NCBI RefSeq assembly: GCF_017656375.1
Contig: NZ_JACDOB010000003.1
Coordinates: 1 to 64,000, forward strand
Reading direction: 5' to 3'
Origin: Thermovirga sp.
Lineage (GTDB): Bacteria > Synergistota > Synergistia > Synergistales > Thermovirgaceae
DNA: 64,000 bases
In this document: positions 19,567 through 29,163 of the stretch, in pieces
Numbering within the stretch: position 1 is the stretch's first letter
Layout of the letters: each line of letters starts with the position of its first letter
Notes under the pieces: model-generated
The model's input: the letters and a program-made list of their open reading frames with translations, nothing else
Told to the model about the DNA's origin: nothing
The model's database searches: none
Translations under genes and position numbers: made by a program

Positions 19567-20730
19567 TCATAATGCATCTACTATTTTTTGCATGACAACA
19601 GATGCATGACAATGAACAGCCATACCACATCCTGCACTATCAATGTGTTCCGCAGATTTAGCTTTCACATTTATCAATTCTACCCCATTAGAATCATTCA
19701 ATACTTTTCCTAGGGATTCTTTTATTTTTTTAATGAAGGGAGCCAGCTTGGGATATTGAAGGATTATAATAGAATCTGCCCATACTAATTGCCAGCCTTT
19801 TCGTCTTACTCTCTCTACAACCTCTTTTAATAAAGCCATACTGTTAGCCCCTTTATATGCATCATCAGAAGCAGGGAAAAGAAAACCTATATCTGGCTCA
19901 CCACAGGCACCCAATATGGCATCTGAAAGGGCATGACATAAAGCATCGCCGTCGGAATGCCCTACAGTACCTATCTCCGAAGGTATTTCAACCCCCCCCA
20001 ACACTAGGCGTCTCCCAGGCTCAAGGGGATGTACATCGTAACCTATTCCACATCTTGTAGCATTTTGATAACAGGCTCCCATCATTTTAGCAAACTCCCA
20101 ATCATAAGGGTAAGTGATTTTCAAATTTTTTGGGCTACCTTGTACCAAGCTTACAAAACGACCAGCCTTAGCCCATGCCTCTGATTCATCTCTGACCTCA
20201 CAACTTGCTCTCTCGAGAACTTTAATAAGTTCCTCCCGAGGGTAGGCTTGTGGCGTTTGGGCTAAAAGAAGCCCCTCTCTCGGAATTGTAATCAAAATCC
20301 CACCATTCTCGAGCTTCTTCAACGCATCATTGACTTCCAACACAGGAACCGCTGCTCCATTTAAGACAGCCTCTTCCTTAAGCTTCAAGCACAAATTAAC
20401 ATCTGCAAAGGGCCTTGCGCCATCATGGACAAGGACATAGTCACTTTTCGCAGCTTTTAATCCCGAAAGTGCCGAGTCGTGCCTAGTTTTACCTCCAGGA
20501 ACGACTCGCGCCCATGGATAAGGTTCCAAACAACCTCTTAAATAAGCCACATCTCCTTCGGGAGCTACTACGACCACTTCTTCTATAGCCTTCATGGCAA
20601 TAAGCCTTTTAGCAAGGTGGAAGCTCCAAGTCCACAAAGGCCTCCCCCACAACAACCTATATTGCTTTGGAGTTCCCCCAAACCTGCTTCCTCTTCCTCC
20701 TATTAGAAGCACAAAAGACCACGTTCTCAA
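19567..20730 (-). CDS. ispDF: bifunctional IspD/IspF isoprenoid biosynthesis enzyme
   Basis: Non-mevalonate pathway enzyme. The N-terminal IspD part (about 1-215) makes CDP-methylerythritol from MEP and CTP; its motif reads LLIGGRGSRFGGTPKQY instead of the usual LAAGxGxRM. The C-terminal IspF part (about 226-387) makes MEcPP; metal ligands are in GIGYDVHPL and the GHSDGDALCHALSDA segment. The CDP-binding stretch near the C-terminus is unusual (see findings). The TTG start at 20730 overlaps the upstream TGA, with GAGG 7 nt upstream. Confidence 0.9.
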   Translation of the reverse strand: MRTWSFVLLIGGRGSRFGGTPKQYRLLWGRPLWTWSFHLAKRLIAMKAIEEVVVVAPEGDVAYLRGCLEPYPWARVVPGGKTRHDSALSGLKAAKSDYVLVHDGARPFADVNLCLKLKEEAVLNGAAVPVLEVNDALKKLENGGILITIPREGLLLAQTPQAYPREELIKVLERASCEVRDESEAWAKAGRFVSLVQGSPKNLKITYPYDWEFAKMMGACYQNATRCGIGYDVHPLEPGRRLVLGGVEIPSEIGTVGHSDGDALCHALSDAILGACGEPDIGFLFPASDDAYKGANSMALLKEVVERVRRKGWQLVWADSIIILQYPKLAPFIKKIKESLGKVLNDSNGVELINVKAKSAEHIDSAGCGMAVHCHASVVMQKIVDAL

Positions 20731-21878
20731 AGTTTAACCTCTCTTTTTACTCTGCCAAAGGCCATTCTGCCTGCTGGAGTTTGAAGCATGGAAGTAATAG
20801 CTACCTCCACTCTGCTTCCTATATATTTTTCTCCATCCTCGACTACTAGCATAGTTCCATCATCAAGGTATCCCACTCCTTGCTTGGGTTCCTTGCCTTC
20901 CCTTATCAAATCTACAACAACATTTTCTCCAGGTAGCAAAATAGGTTTTAACGCATTCGCAAGCTCGTTTACGTTCAGTACCTCAACTCCCTGTATTTGA
21001 GCTATCTTGTTGAGGTTATAGTCAGTGGTAATAATCTTTGCTCCCATAGCCTCCGCCAAAGCAACAATACCAGCATCCACAGAATCAACCCCCAGCTCGC
21101 CAAGAGACTTATCAACAATCTGCACAGAGATATTTTTAACTTTTTGCATCTCTTTGATCACATCAAGGCCTCTTCTTCCTTTTGTCCGCCTCAAGGGATC
21201 TGTTGAATCAGCTATGGATTGAAGCTCATTAAGAACGAACTTTGGCAACACAAACGTTCCTTCCACGAAACCTGTAGCTGCAATATCTAATATCCTTCCG
21301 TCAATAATCACGCTAGTATCAAGGATTTTTAAACTTCCTCCACTGAAAGCAACATCTGATAATTCTTCGTGAGGTTCTTTTTCCTTTTTCGTCTTTGCGA
21401 GGCGACTTTTCAAACCACCTATGGAGGTCCACATACCAGATATTTCTTCCTTGTGATTCAAAAAAAGCCTCACTCCAAGATATCCCAAAAATATGTTCAA
21501 CGTTATAGCTATGTAACTCCCAACACCAGGAAGGCTTGAAAAAGGCAAAGCTGCCAAATTTGCTACAAACAACCCTGCTATGAGACCAAAAATAGCTACC
21601 GAAATATCGCGCCAACTCATCCCTTCCATGCTCTTTTCAAAATATAATCCCATAAAGCCGAGAATTCTTATAATGATGGGGGTTACTATATAACCTATAA
21701 GTCCAAATAAAACCACAGAAAGCAAATAAAGGACAATTACATGAGGCACATTTTCCCAAGGCCACAGTTTTTTGCTTATCAAAACAAAAGCTACCTCATA
21801 ACCTATAATGGCTCCAATAAAAACAAACAGGCTTCGAGCAAAAATACCCAAGACTTTTTTTACATTTTTTTTGGCCAT
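20727..21878 (-). CDS. PIN/TRAM-domain membrane protein (YacL type)
   Basis: A 383-aa protein with four N-terminal membrane helices (about residues 12-150). A PIN nuclease domain follows, starting at KILDTSVIIDGRILD with its conserved aspartates. A C-terminal TRAM RNA-binding domain then contains GVGYLDDGTMLVVEDG. This is the YacL family, thought to be a membrane-anchored ribonuclease of unknown target. The ATG at 21878 has GGGAG 7 nt upstream; the longer frame to 21911 would overlap recR. Coupled to ispDF, as in many Firmicutes. Confidence 0.88.
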   Translation of the reverse strand: MAKKNVKKVLGIFARSLFVFIGAIIGYEVAFVLISKKLWPWENVPHVIVLYLLSVVLFGLIGYIVTPIIIRILGFMGLYFEKSMEGMSWRDISVAIFGLIAGLFVANLAALPFSSLPGVGSYIAITLNIFLGYLGVRLFLNHKEEISGMWTSIGGLKSRLAKTKKEKEPHEELSDVAFSGGSLKILDTSVIIDGRILDIAATGFVEGTFVLPKFVLNELQSIADSTDPLRRTKGRRGLDVIKEMQKVKNISVQIVDKSLGELGVDSVDAGIVALAEAMGAKIITTDYNLNKIAQIQGVEVLNVNELANALKPILLPGENVVVDLIREGKEPKQGVGYLDDGTMLVVEDGEKYIGSRVEVAITSMLQTPAGRMAFGRVKREVKL

Positions 21879-21882
21879 TTTA

Positions 21883-22509
21883 TCACTCCCTTCTCGCTTT
21901 TTTGCCCCCATTTACTGCCATTCTTGAATCAAGAGAAGCATGTAGGGTTACCCTGTCAGCATACCCAATACTTCCTCCCACAGGAAGCCCAAAGGCCAAC
22001 CTGCTTATAGCAACATCACAATCCTTCAAAACATCGTAAACAGCGTAAAAGGTCAAATCACCTTCAACCTTAGGATTAGTAGCAATTATAACCTCTTTAA
22101 AATCCTTTTCCACAACATAATGCTTCAGTTTTTCAAGTTGTTCCTCATCAAGGTCTTCTCCTTCCATAGGAGAGATTCGCCCTCCTAAGACAAAATAAAG
22201 CCCTGAATAAACACCTGATTGTTCAAAATTAATCAAATCCTCAAGACTTTCCAAAACACAAAGTGTCTTTCTGTCCCTCGTAGGATCACTACAAACAGCG
22301 CAAAGATCTCCCTCAGAGGACGCGATATTTCCGCATATAGGGCAAAATCCTGTTTTTTCTTTCAACTCTATAATTGCTCTAGCCAGTTCTAATGCATACT
22401 CTTTGGGCTGCTGCAGTAAAAAAAGAGCATAACGCCTCGCTGACTTCTCACCAACCCCCGGGATTTTGGCAAGAAGGCTTATTACCTTCTTCAATGGTTC
22501 TCTATCCAA
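21883..22509 (-). CDS. recR: recombination protein RecR
   Basis: Works with RecO/RecF in gap repair. About 208 aa, with an HhH segment (LAKIPGVGEKSARRYALFLL), a C4 zinc finger (FCPICGNIASSEGDLCAVC) and a Toprim domain (LCVLESLEDLINFE). An ATG at 22518 sits directly against the AGGAG, whereas the TTG at 22509 is 9 nt away. I prefer the TTG; using the ATG would add three residues. Confidence 0.95.
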   Translation of the reverse strand: MDREPLKKVISLLAKIPGVGEKSARRYALFLLQQPKEYALELARAIIELKEKTGFCPICGNIASSEGDLCAVCSDPTRDRKTLCVLESLEDLINFEQSGVYSGLYFVLGGRISPMEGEDLDEEQLEKLKHYVVEKDFKEVIIATNPKVEGDLTFYAVYDVLKDCDVAISRLAFGLPVGGSIGYADRVTLHASLDSRMAVNGGKKARRE

Positions 22510-22521
22510 TAAAACCATCTC

Positions 22522-22830
22522 CTACATAAGACCAGGTATACCAAAACCCTTACCAAAAGCTCCCATTCTCTTCTGAGCCAACTCTCTACTTTTCGTCAAA
22601 GCATCACTAATGGCTGCAAGAACTAAATCTTCAAGCATTTCTTTTTCCTCTGGATCTATAACTTGCTCATCTATAGTGATTCCTACTATATCTCCTTGTC
22701 CGTTTGCTTTTACCTTAACAAGCCCTCCACCAGCACTTCCTTCTACTACTTCATGGGTTAGTTCTTCCTGTACTTTGGCCATCTCTGCCTGAAGTTTCTT
22801 TGCCTGCTTTAAAATTTGATCCATTTTCAT
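22522..22830 (-). CDS. YbaB/EbfC nucleoid-associated protein
   Basis: A 102-aa DNA-binding dimer subunit of the YbaB family: an N-terminal helix with MDQILKQAKKLQAEMAKVQEEL, then a beta sheet with VKVKANGQGDIVGI, then a helix. Conserved directly upstream of recR in many bacteria, as here (12-nt gap). Its precise function is unsettled. Confidence 0.92.
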   Translation of the reverse strand: MKMDQILKQAKKLQAEMAKVQEELTHEVVEGSAGGGLVKVKANGQGDIVGITIDEQVIDPEEKEMLEDLVLAAISDALTKSRELAQKRMGAFGKGFGIPGLM

Positions 22831-22872
22831 TTTTTCAAGTTACCTCCTCTAAATAAAATTAATCGTTCTTTC

Positions 22873-23337
22873 TCAATGATGATAGGCACTACCATTATTT
22901 ATCATAACAGCTCTATATAGCTGTTCGGCTAAAATCAACAAAGTCATCTCGTGTGGAAACGTCATGGGCGATAGCGACAAGAGCAAATTCGCTCTATTTT
23001 TGACATCCGAAGATACCCCATAGGCTCCCCCAATACAAAATATTAGCTTTTTTTGTGTCTCACACAAGCTTTTTTGCATCCATTTAGCAAAAGACAGACT
23101 ATCCATGAGTCTACCCTGTACATCTAAGAGAACTAAAAAATCCAACCTCCCCATAGCTCCCAGTATTTCTTTTCCTTCCTCCTCCAAAACTTTTTCAGGC
23201 CTTTTCCTCCTAGAATAGTCTGGAACATGGCGTACGCTTAATGACACGTAACTTCTTAACCTCTTTAAATAATCTGAAACCCCTTCCTTTATGTATGAGG
23301 TTCTAGGCTTGCCCACTGTCAATATCTCTATCTTCAC
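22873..23337 (-). CDS. rlmH: 23S rRNA pseudouridine-1915 N3-methyltransferase
   Basis: SPOUT methyltransferase acting on helix 69 of 23S rRNA. The 154-aa protein has the knot signature FCIGGAYGVSSDVKNRA and the SPMTFPHEMTLLILAEQLYRA tail. It starts at GTG (23337), 24 nt after the V-ATPase subunit D stop. A small 7-bp hairpin (23353-23373) spans that subunit D stop codon. Confidence 0.95.
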   Translation of the reverse strand: MKIEILTVGKPRTSYIKEGVSDYLKRLRSYVSLSVRHVPDYSRRKRPEKVLEEEGKEILGAMGRLDFLVLLDVQGRLMDSLSFAKWMQKSLCETQKKLIFCIGGAYGVSSDVKNRANLLLSLSPMTFPHEMTLLILAEQLYRAVMINNGSAYHH

Positions 23338-23360
23338 ACCCTATTGTCCTTTCAATCAAT

Positions 23361-24032
23361 TTACAGTTGATTGTTTTCCCCATCAGCTGAACCTTTGAAA
23401 TAATTTTTGGCCCCTTTTCTACGAGAAACCTTTTTGGCTATATATCTTTCCTGCCGCTCTCTTTCGCTCAATATATTTAAGATATAACTTAGGTTGGTCT
23501 GCAACTTAGGCAAAACGACGTGGTCCAACGTGTTTACTTTCATCATTGTCTTTTTAAGCTCCATCTCAAGAGAGTTCAATTTGGTTTTTATATTTATAAA
23601 ATCCCAAAGTACAGGCTCTATATCAGCTAGCGTCTGAAGGAGATCGTCTATATAAAAAGATGTCAATGCAGGATCTAGCGCCACTTCCTCTAGTTTTAAG
23701 TTTTTGACTTTTTGACATTGATACTGCAAATACTTGCAACCCATGAGAGTATGCACTGTAGACTTTAATTCTAACTTCGGTTTCCCCAGCGACAATAATC
23801 GTATAACAGAAGATCCCTCATACATTCTCACCAAAGCATATGAGTAACTTAATTTCAAAACTAGGTCTTTTAAACGCTTCTCTTTCTCTGAAAAAGCTCT
23901 CTTATCCTCCTCTATGGCTCTAAGCAAGGCGTCTTTTTTTTTCTCCAACAGCGCCCTGCCAAACTTTACTATATTTATCTGTCTTCGTAGAAGTATTACT
24001 CTGTCTCTAGTAGCTATTTGCTGGGAATTCAT
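23361..24032 (-). CDS. ntpD: V/A-type ATP synthase subunit D
   Basis: Central rotor shaft of the A/V-type ATPase. The 223-aa protein is long coiled coil at both ends, with the start TRDRVILLRRQINIVKFGRALLEKKKDALL typical of subunit D. It overlaps subunit B by ATGA and is the last gene of the ATPase operon. The basic C-terminal tail (KKVSRRKGAKNYF) is somewhat longer than usual. Confidence 0.9.
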   Translation of the reverse strand: MNSQQIATRDRVILLRRQINIVKFGRALLEKKKDALLRAIEEDKRAFSEKEKRLKDLVLKLSYSYALVRMYEGSSVIRLLSLGKPKLELKSTVHTLMGCKYLQYQCQKVKNLKLEEVALDPALTSFYIDDLLQTLADIEPVLWDFINIKTKLNSLEMELKKTMMKVNTLDHVVLPKLQTNLSYILNILSERERQERYIAKKVSRRKGAKNYFKGSADGENNQL

Positions 24033-25423
24033 GAAGTTTTTCTTTCCCTTCCAGACAATTTTTTAACTATAATATCTTCAGACAATTTATACAAGGCCTC
24101 TTTGGGAAGTATTGACAGACAATCCCACGCTATTTCCATTGATTCCTTTATATCTCTATACTCATCTCCTTGGTTCAAGAACTTTTCCTCAAACATTTCA
24201 CCAAAACGCAAAAAGAATTTTTCTTCTTCGGTAAGCCCGTCCTCTCCAACTATCAATCTCAACCGTTCTACTTCCTTTGCCCTTGCATAAGATGCATACA
24301 ATTGATCTGCTAGGCTTCTATGCTCCTCTACCGTTTTTCCTCTTCCTATTCCTTTGTTCATTAGCCTGCTTAAGCTTGGTAAAACATTTATTGGAGGATA
24401 GATATTTCTGTCATTTAGACCTCTATCTAAAACTATTTGACCTTCCGTTATGTATCCGGACAAATCAACTACCGGGTGAGTCATATCATCTCCAGGCATA
24501 GTTATTATAGGAATCTGCGTAACGCTACCTCTTCCACTTCTCACACATCCGGCCCTTTCAAATATGCTTGCCAGGTCAGAATACATATAGCCAGGGTAGC
24601 CTCTTCTGCCCGGCACCTCATCTCTAACAGCGCTTATTTCTCGCAAAGCCTCACAATAGTAAAGCATATCTGTAATAACCACCAAAACATCGTATCCCAG
24701 AAAAAAAGCAAAATATTCTGCTGCTGTCAATGCTAGTCTTGGGGTTAGTATTCTCTCAACAGCCGAATCACTTGCAAGATTTATAAAAAAAATGCCATTA
24801 TGTATGGTACCAGTATCATTGAAAAAATTTATAAAATACTGAGCTTCTCTGGCTGTTATCCCTACTGCCGCAAATATTGGGAGAAACTGTCCTTTAGATC
24901 CTGGAACTCTAGCTTGCTTAACAATCTGAGTCGCAAGCTCATTTGCGGGTAAACCTGCGCCGGAAAAAATAGGAAGCTTTTGTCCTCTTACCAACGTGTT
25001 CATTAAATCTATAGAAGAAATACCTGTCTCTATATACGCATTAGGACTGGACCTCTTCACCGGATTCAATGGCAAACCTTGAATAGGCAATTTCAACTCT
25101 TCGTAAATAATAGGTCCTTTACCATCTATGGGCTCTCCTCTTCCATTCAATATCCTCCCCTTGAGCGCCGGGCTCAAGGAGATCTTCATGACATCTCGCT
25201 CCAACCACACGGTAGTAGATTCAGGGTTAAGTCCCATAGTGTCCTCAAAAACCTGAATTACACAAAGATCCCCTTCAACCTGCAATATCTGTCCCATCAG
25301 TGTTGAGGTATCCGTTTCTATAGAAACTATTTCTCCATAACCTCCGCACTTTATATTAGAGACAAACAACAACGGCCCAGTGACTCCCTTAATAGCTCTG
25401 CTCCCTTCTTTATAAAGGCTCAT
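24029..25423 (-). CDS. ntpB: V/A-type ATP synthase subunit B
   Basis: Non-catalytic nucleotide-type subunit of the V1 head. The 464-aa protein lacks a Walker A lysine loop: the position reads PIFSGAGLPANELA, as in all B subunits. It has DMLYYCEALREISAVRDEVPGRRGYPGYMYSDLA. ATGA overlaps on both sides couple it to A and D. Confidence 0.96.
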   Translation of the reverse strand: MSLYKEGSRAIKGVTGPLLFVSNIKCGGYGEIVSIETDTSTLMGQILQVEGDLCVIQVFEDTMGLNPESTTVWLERDVMKISLSPALKGRILNGRGEPIDGKGPIIYEELKLPIQGLPLNPVKRSSPNAYIETGISSIDLMNTLVRGQKLPIFSGAGLPANELATQIVKQARVPGSKGQFLPIFAAVGITAREAQYFINFFNDTGTIHNGIFFINLASDSAVERILTPRLALTAAEYFAFFLGYDVLVVITDMLYYCEALREISAVRDEVPGRRGYPGYMYSDLASIFERAGCVRSGRGSVTQIPIITMPGDDMTHPVVDLSGYITEGQIVLDRGLNDRNIYPPINVLPSLSRLMNKGIGRGKTVEEHRSLADQLYASYARAKEVERLRLIVGEDGLTEEEKFFLRFGEMFEEKFLNQGDEYRDIKESMEIAWDCLSILPKEALYKLSEDIIVKKLSGRERKTS

Positions 25424-27183
25424 GACTGTATCACCTCTAAAGAGCTCAATTCCTCTTCAAGCTCAGCGATATATTCCCTTTTCTTCGTTTCCATTTTCTC
25501 TACTTCCAAACCTTTCATGCGTTCTAGCCATAAAGGCAGAGAAATCCTATGTATTTGAGAGAAAAGAGCCCCATCTCTTATCTTTTTAGTAACTCTGTCA
25601 TCAATTTCTCTAAAAAATTCCAGCAACATTTTTTGCTTCTTTGGAGGGCAAAAGGCATCTTTATCATCAAAGGCATTTTGCTGTAGATAAAAACTTTTAA
25701 TCAGCCATGCCAAGTGCAATTTCCATCTATCCAAATCCTCTAAGGCATCTCTTCCAACTATCTGAACTAACTCCTGCAACCTCTTTTCTGATTCCAGCAG
25801 TTCTCTAAGCCAAAGCGTCAACATATTCCAGTCCTCACCCAATTCTCTTTTGAAATAGTCAGAGAGGGATCGCTCATATAAGGTATAACTAAGGTTCCAG
25901 TTGATGGAAGGGAAATGCCTTTGTTGCGCCAAAGATTTATCAAGAGCCCAGAAAGCTCCAGAAAGTCTTAGGCTTGCTTGGGTCACCGGCTCAGAAAAAT
26001 CCCCTCCAGGAGGGGAAACCGCGTTAATGACCGTTATGGAACCCACGCGCTCCCTCGAACCCAAAACTTTAACCCTACCGGCTCTTTCGTAATACTGGGA
26101 CAACCTTGATGAGAGGTACGCAGGATATCCTTCTTCTCCAGGCATTTCTTCCAACCTTCCGCTTATTTCCCTAAGGGCCTCAGCCCATCTTGAGGTGGAA
26201 TCAGCCATTATAGCTACATTTTTCCCCATATCCCTAAAATATTCAGCCAACGTCATGCCTAAATAAATGCTTGCCTCTCGAGCTGCTACCGGCATGTTGG
26301 ATGTGTTAGCTATCAATATCATCCTATTCATTAGAGGATTTCCTGTTCTGGGATCTTTAAGATGAGGGAACTCTTCCAGAACTTCGGTCATCTCGTTTCC
26401 TCGCTCGCCACAACCAATGTATATTATAATATCAGCATTACACCACTTGGCTAATGACTGTTGCGTAACCGTCTTGCCAGTCCCAAACCCTCCTGGGACA
26501 ACAGAAGCTCCACCCAACGCGACGGGGAACAGTGTATCTATTATTCTCTGTCCTGTGATCAATGGTTCATTAAACGGAAGGCGCCCCTTGAATGGCCTAG
26601 GCACCCTAACGTTCCATTTCTGCAGACATTGCAGAGTTAGCCCATCAGTAGAGCTAAAAAGAGAGTCTCCCGCACCGTACTCTCCTTCTTCGGCTATCCA
26701 TGCTATCGTACCAGGTCTCTCTAGTGGAGGTATCATAAGATAATGTTCAAGCCCCCCCACATCAAGCATTACCCCGTAAATATCTCCTGGGAAATACTTC
26801 TGCCCCCTCTCCATTAAAGGGATAAACTTCCACTTTCGATCCCGTGGAACCGTAGGAGCCTCAAAACCTTTCCTCAGAAATATATCTCCCTCATCACCCA
26901 TTCTATCCAGCGGCCTACCTATCCCATCCAGAACAGAACCAAGAATACCAGGACCGAGTTCCACAGAAAGAAGCTCTCCACTAAAAAAAACTGGCTCGCC
27001 CACTCTTAAGCCATTCGTATCTTCATAAACTTGCACATCCACAAAAGGCCCCCTTATACGAATAACCTCGCCAAGGAGCCTTTCATTCCCGACCTTAACC
27101 ACCTCATAAAGACGAGTAGAAACTTTAGATTCTGCTGTTATTACAGGACCAGCGATTCCTCTTATAACCCCTTCCCTATCCAT
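25420..27183 (-). CDS. ntpA: V/A-type ATP synthase catalytic subunit A
   Basis: Catalytic ATPase subunit, 587 aa. Walker A is GGFGTGKT, preceded by the GALGGASVVPG region; Walker B is followed by ADSTSRWAEALREISGRLEEMPGEEGYPAYL. The A-type non-homologous insertion is present around residues 110-190. I chose the ATG at 27183 with GGTGG 8 nt upstream; GTG 27195 and TTG 27186 are in frame. Confidence 0.97.
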   Translation of the reverse strand: MDREGVIRGIAGPVITAESKVSTRLYEVVKVGNERLLGEVIRIRGPFVDVQVYEDTNGLRVGEPVFFSGELLSVELGPGILGSVLDGIGRPLDRMGDEGDIFLRKGFEAPTVPRDRKWKFIPLMERGQKYFPGDIYGVMLDVGGLEHYLMIPPLERPGTIAWIAEEGEYGAGDSLFSSTDGLTLQCLQKWNVRVPRPFKGRLPFNEPLITGQRIIDTLFPVALGGASVVPGGFGTGKTVTQQSLAKWCNADIIIYIGCGERGNEMTEVLEEFPHLKDPRTGNPLMNRMILIANTSNMPVAAREASIYLGMTLAEYFRDMGKNVAIMADSTSRWAEALREISGRLEEMPGEEGYPAYLSSRLSQYYERAGRVKVLGSRERVGSITVINAVSPPGGDFSEPVTQASLRLSGAFWALDKSLAQQRHFPSINWNLSYTLYERSLSDYFKRELGEDWNMLTLWLRELLESEKRLQELVQIVGRDALEDLDRWKLHLAWLIKSFYLQQNAFDDKDAFCPPKKQKMLLEFFREIDDRVTKKIRDGALFSQIHRISLPLWLERMKGLEVEKMETKKREYIAELEEELSSLEVIQS

Positions 27184-27469
27184 CAAAGAACCCACCCCAA
27201 CTTTCTTCAGGCAAACTAAAGGATGGCAAAACGATCCAAGAAGGCCTAGACATCTTCTCTATTCTTTTTTTGAATATCTCCGGAATTTCACAAAACCACT
27301 CTTCCTCGAGTAATATCAAAGAAACATTACTTTCTACTAGAGTGCCCCAGATAGAACCTAGAGCTTTGGGATCGTTACACTCCACCGGCTCAAACCCTGA
27401 AAGGGACCATAGATCAACGAACAAATCCCTACCCACTACCAAAGCTTTTTCACTCTTAAAACCATCCAT
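27176..27469 (-). CDS. ntpF: V/A-type ATP synthase subunit F
   Basis: Small (97 aa) rotor-associated subunit that sits on the D shaft. The Rossmann-like start KALVVGRDLFVDLWSLSGFEPVE and a conserved central LILLEEE strand fit subunit F (called NtpG in Enterococcus). Position between C and A is standard. Weakly conserved at the C-terminus. Confidence 0.82.
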   Translation of the reverse strand: MDGFKSEKALVVGRDLFVDLWSLSGFEPVECNDPKALGSIWGTLVESNVSLILLEEEWFCEIPEIFKKRIEKMSRPSWIVLPSFSLPEESWGGFFDG

Positions 27470-27475
27470 CGCGTT

Positions 27476-28528
27476 TTACCTTTCTAACAAAATCAAGCGA
27501 GATAATATTTGATCCGAAGGCATCCCTATCTGTAATCCCACAGATATAGTATTAAGATTTTGCCACTCGACCAATTGCATAGCTATATAAGCAATAGCAA
27601 CGCCTATCCCCATGAGGTCTTTTCTTCTCTGATAAATCTGCCAAAAAAGAAACTCTCTTATCACATTCCTCAACACAACATGCTCGTTGTAATTTACACC
27701 TATACTCTTTAAAACTCTTGCCCACGGCGTTCCTACCAAAAGATTCTCCCAGGAAGTAGCCTTAAATAATCGGCTGCGCTCTATCAGTCCCTGGACATCC
27801 ATAAAATACTTAGCATAAGCAGCATCTTCACCATTACGCCTACTCTTTCTAGAAAACACATTAAAGTTCCAAATATCTATAGTTCTATGTATATATTCCA
27901 AAATTATTTTTTTGTTCTTGCCTGTTATGTCTTCTATTTTATCCATAGCATAACGGACCAATTGTGAGAGGTATTTCCTTTCTGCTTGCGGCAAAACTCC
28001 TGTTTGCTCTAATTCCATGACAGCCCTGGCCAAGCATATCGCTATTTTATGCCCGTTCAATAAAAGCTTTCCTATTATCTCCTTGTTTGATTTGCAGTCC
28101 CATAACTCCTCTAACAATGAAACGGGCAAGGCTCCAAATGCATACCACTTCGGAGCCTTTTGTGTTTTGTTGCTTTCAGTTTTTAAAGCTCTCAATAAAA
28201 GCCGACCATTATGAAGATCTGCTCGCATTAAAAGTAACTCTAACAACAGGCGTGGCTCACCAACGGCGAAAGCCTTCACTTTTTGCAAATTACTAGCAAT
28301 GCCCCTGGCCAAAGCCTCATCTATTCTTTTTTCTAAGGAAAGATTGCTCTGGAGAAGTTCTTCCCTATAATTTCCCCCAAATTGCCCTTCTAATATAAAA
28401 GCTTCGAGCCCGTACAAGTCCCCATTTGCTAGCTTTAAATAATCCTCCCTTTTTAAAAAAAGATCCATTCTGGCCCTGAGCCTTGCATTTAAGTAACCGT
28501 AATTTTCATCATATTTTTTCAGCAACAT
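27476..28528 (-). CDS. ntpC: V/A-type ATP synthase subunit C
   Basis: Funnel-shaped connector between rotor ring and central stalk (AtpC/NtpC, eukaryotic d). About 350 aa, all-helical, with the YGYLNARLRARM opening typical of the family. GAGG lies 6 nt before the ATG at 28528; a TTG one codon earlier is also possible. Overlaps the subunit E gene by 20 nt. Confidence 0.85.
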   Translation of the reverse strand: MLLKKYDENYGYLNARLRARMDLFLKREDYLKLANGDLYGLEAFILEGQFGGNYREELLQSNLSLEKRIDEALARGIASNLQKVKAFAVGEPRLLLELLLMRADLHNGRLLLRALKTESNKTQKAPKWYAFGALPVSLLEELWDCKSNKEIIGKLLLNGHKIAICLARAVMELEQTGVLPQAERKYLSQLVRYAMDKIEDITGKNKKIILEYIHRTIDIWNFNVFSRKSRRNGEDAAYAKYFMDVQGLIERSRLFKATSWENLLVGTPWARVLKSIGVNYNEHVVLRNVIREFLFWQIYQRRKDLMGIGVAIAYIAMQLVEWQNLNTISVGLQIGMPSDQILSRLILLER

Positions 28529-29147
28529 CAAAAACCTCTTTATACTTGGTTGACAACCTTTTTCTTATTTCTTCTTTTAGTTTTTCTGCCCTGGTATATA
28601 TAGTGTTATCAACTATCTTTTTCCTTGTGTTTACATCTAAAACCTTACATCCTCCAAACGCTAACGTTTGATCTTCTTGGTCCACTTCAACCCCTGCAAT
28701 AAGGGGATGATTCAACAACAAATCTTTATCCTCTGGACGAACAACAACAACTGCCGGCTCACCAAGCACCATCAAGGCTTCCTTTACGAGCCGTCCAAGA
28801 AGAACGCTATACCCCTCTTGGTCGTTAGAAGCAAGCCTGCGCAGATGATCCTCCAAAGAGGATAGGGTCCTTTCATAAACATCGTTTATTTCCTTGTAAA
28901 TTAAGTCCATTAATTCCCCTTTGACGTTATCCTTTTCCATCCGCAAAGTTTGCTCATACTTGGCTTGCAACATCTTCCTTATCTGGTTAATTTCAACTTC
29001 CGTCTTTTGCCTATATTGAGCCGCCAGTTCCGTCAATATCTCTTCATGCTCTTTCCTTAAAGCCTCTAGCCTCTTTTCGTACTCCTCCTCTAAAGCCTTC
29101 TTAAAAAGTTCTATTGAGTTACTCTCGTCCATTGATTCCAAAACCAT
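28509..29147 (-). CDS. ntpE: V/A-type ATP synthase subunit E
   Basis: Peripheral stalk subunit pairing with subunit H. The 212-aa protein has a long N-terminal coiled coil rich in Glu/Lys/Arg and a globular C-terminal domain (VVRPEDKDLLLNHPLIAGVEVDQED, GGCKVLD). Start at 29147 or the ATG five codons later; neither has a strong ribosome binding site. Confidence 0.88.
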   Translation of the reverse strand: MVLESMDESNSIELFKKALEEEYEKRLEALRKEHEEILTELAAQYRQKTEVEINQIRKMLQAKYEQTLRMEKDNVKGELMDLIYKEINDVYERTLSSLEDHLRRLASNDQEGYSVLLGRLVKEALMVLGEPAVVVVRPEDKDLLLNHPLIAGVEVDQEDQTLAFGGCKVLDVNTRKKIVDNTIYTRAEKLKEEIRKRLSTKYKEVFDVAEKI

Positions 29148-29163
29148 AGGATAGCCACAACCT

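Noticed and set aside
23353-23373. Hairpin across the ntpD stop codon as terminator of the V-ATPase operon
   Set aside because: Only 7 A/T-rich base pairs, no U-tract, and rlmH follows at once; too weak to call.
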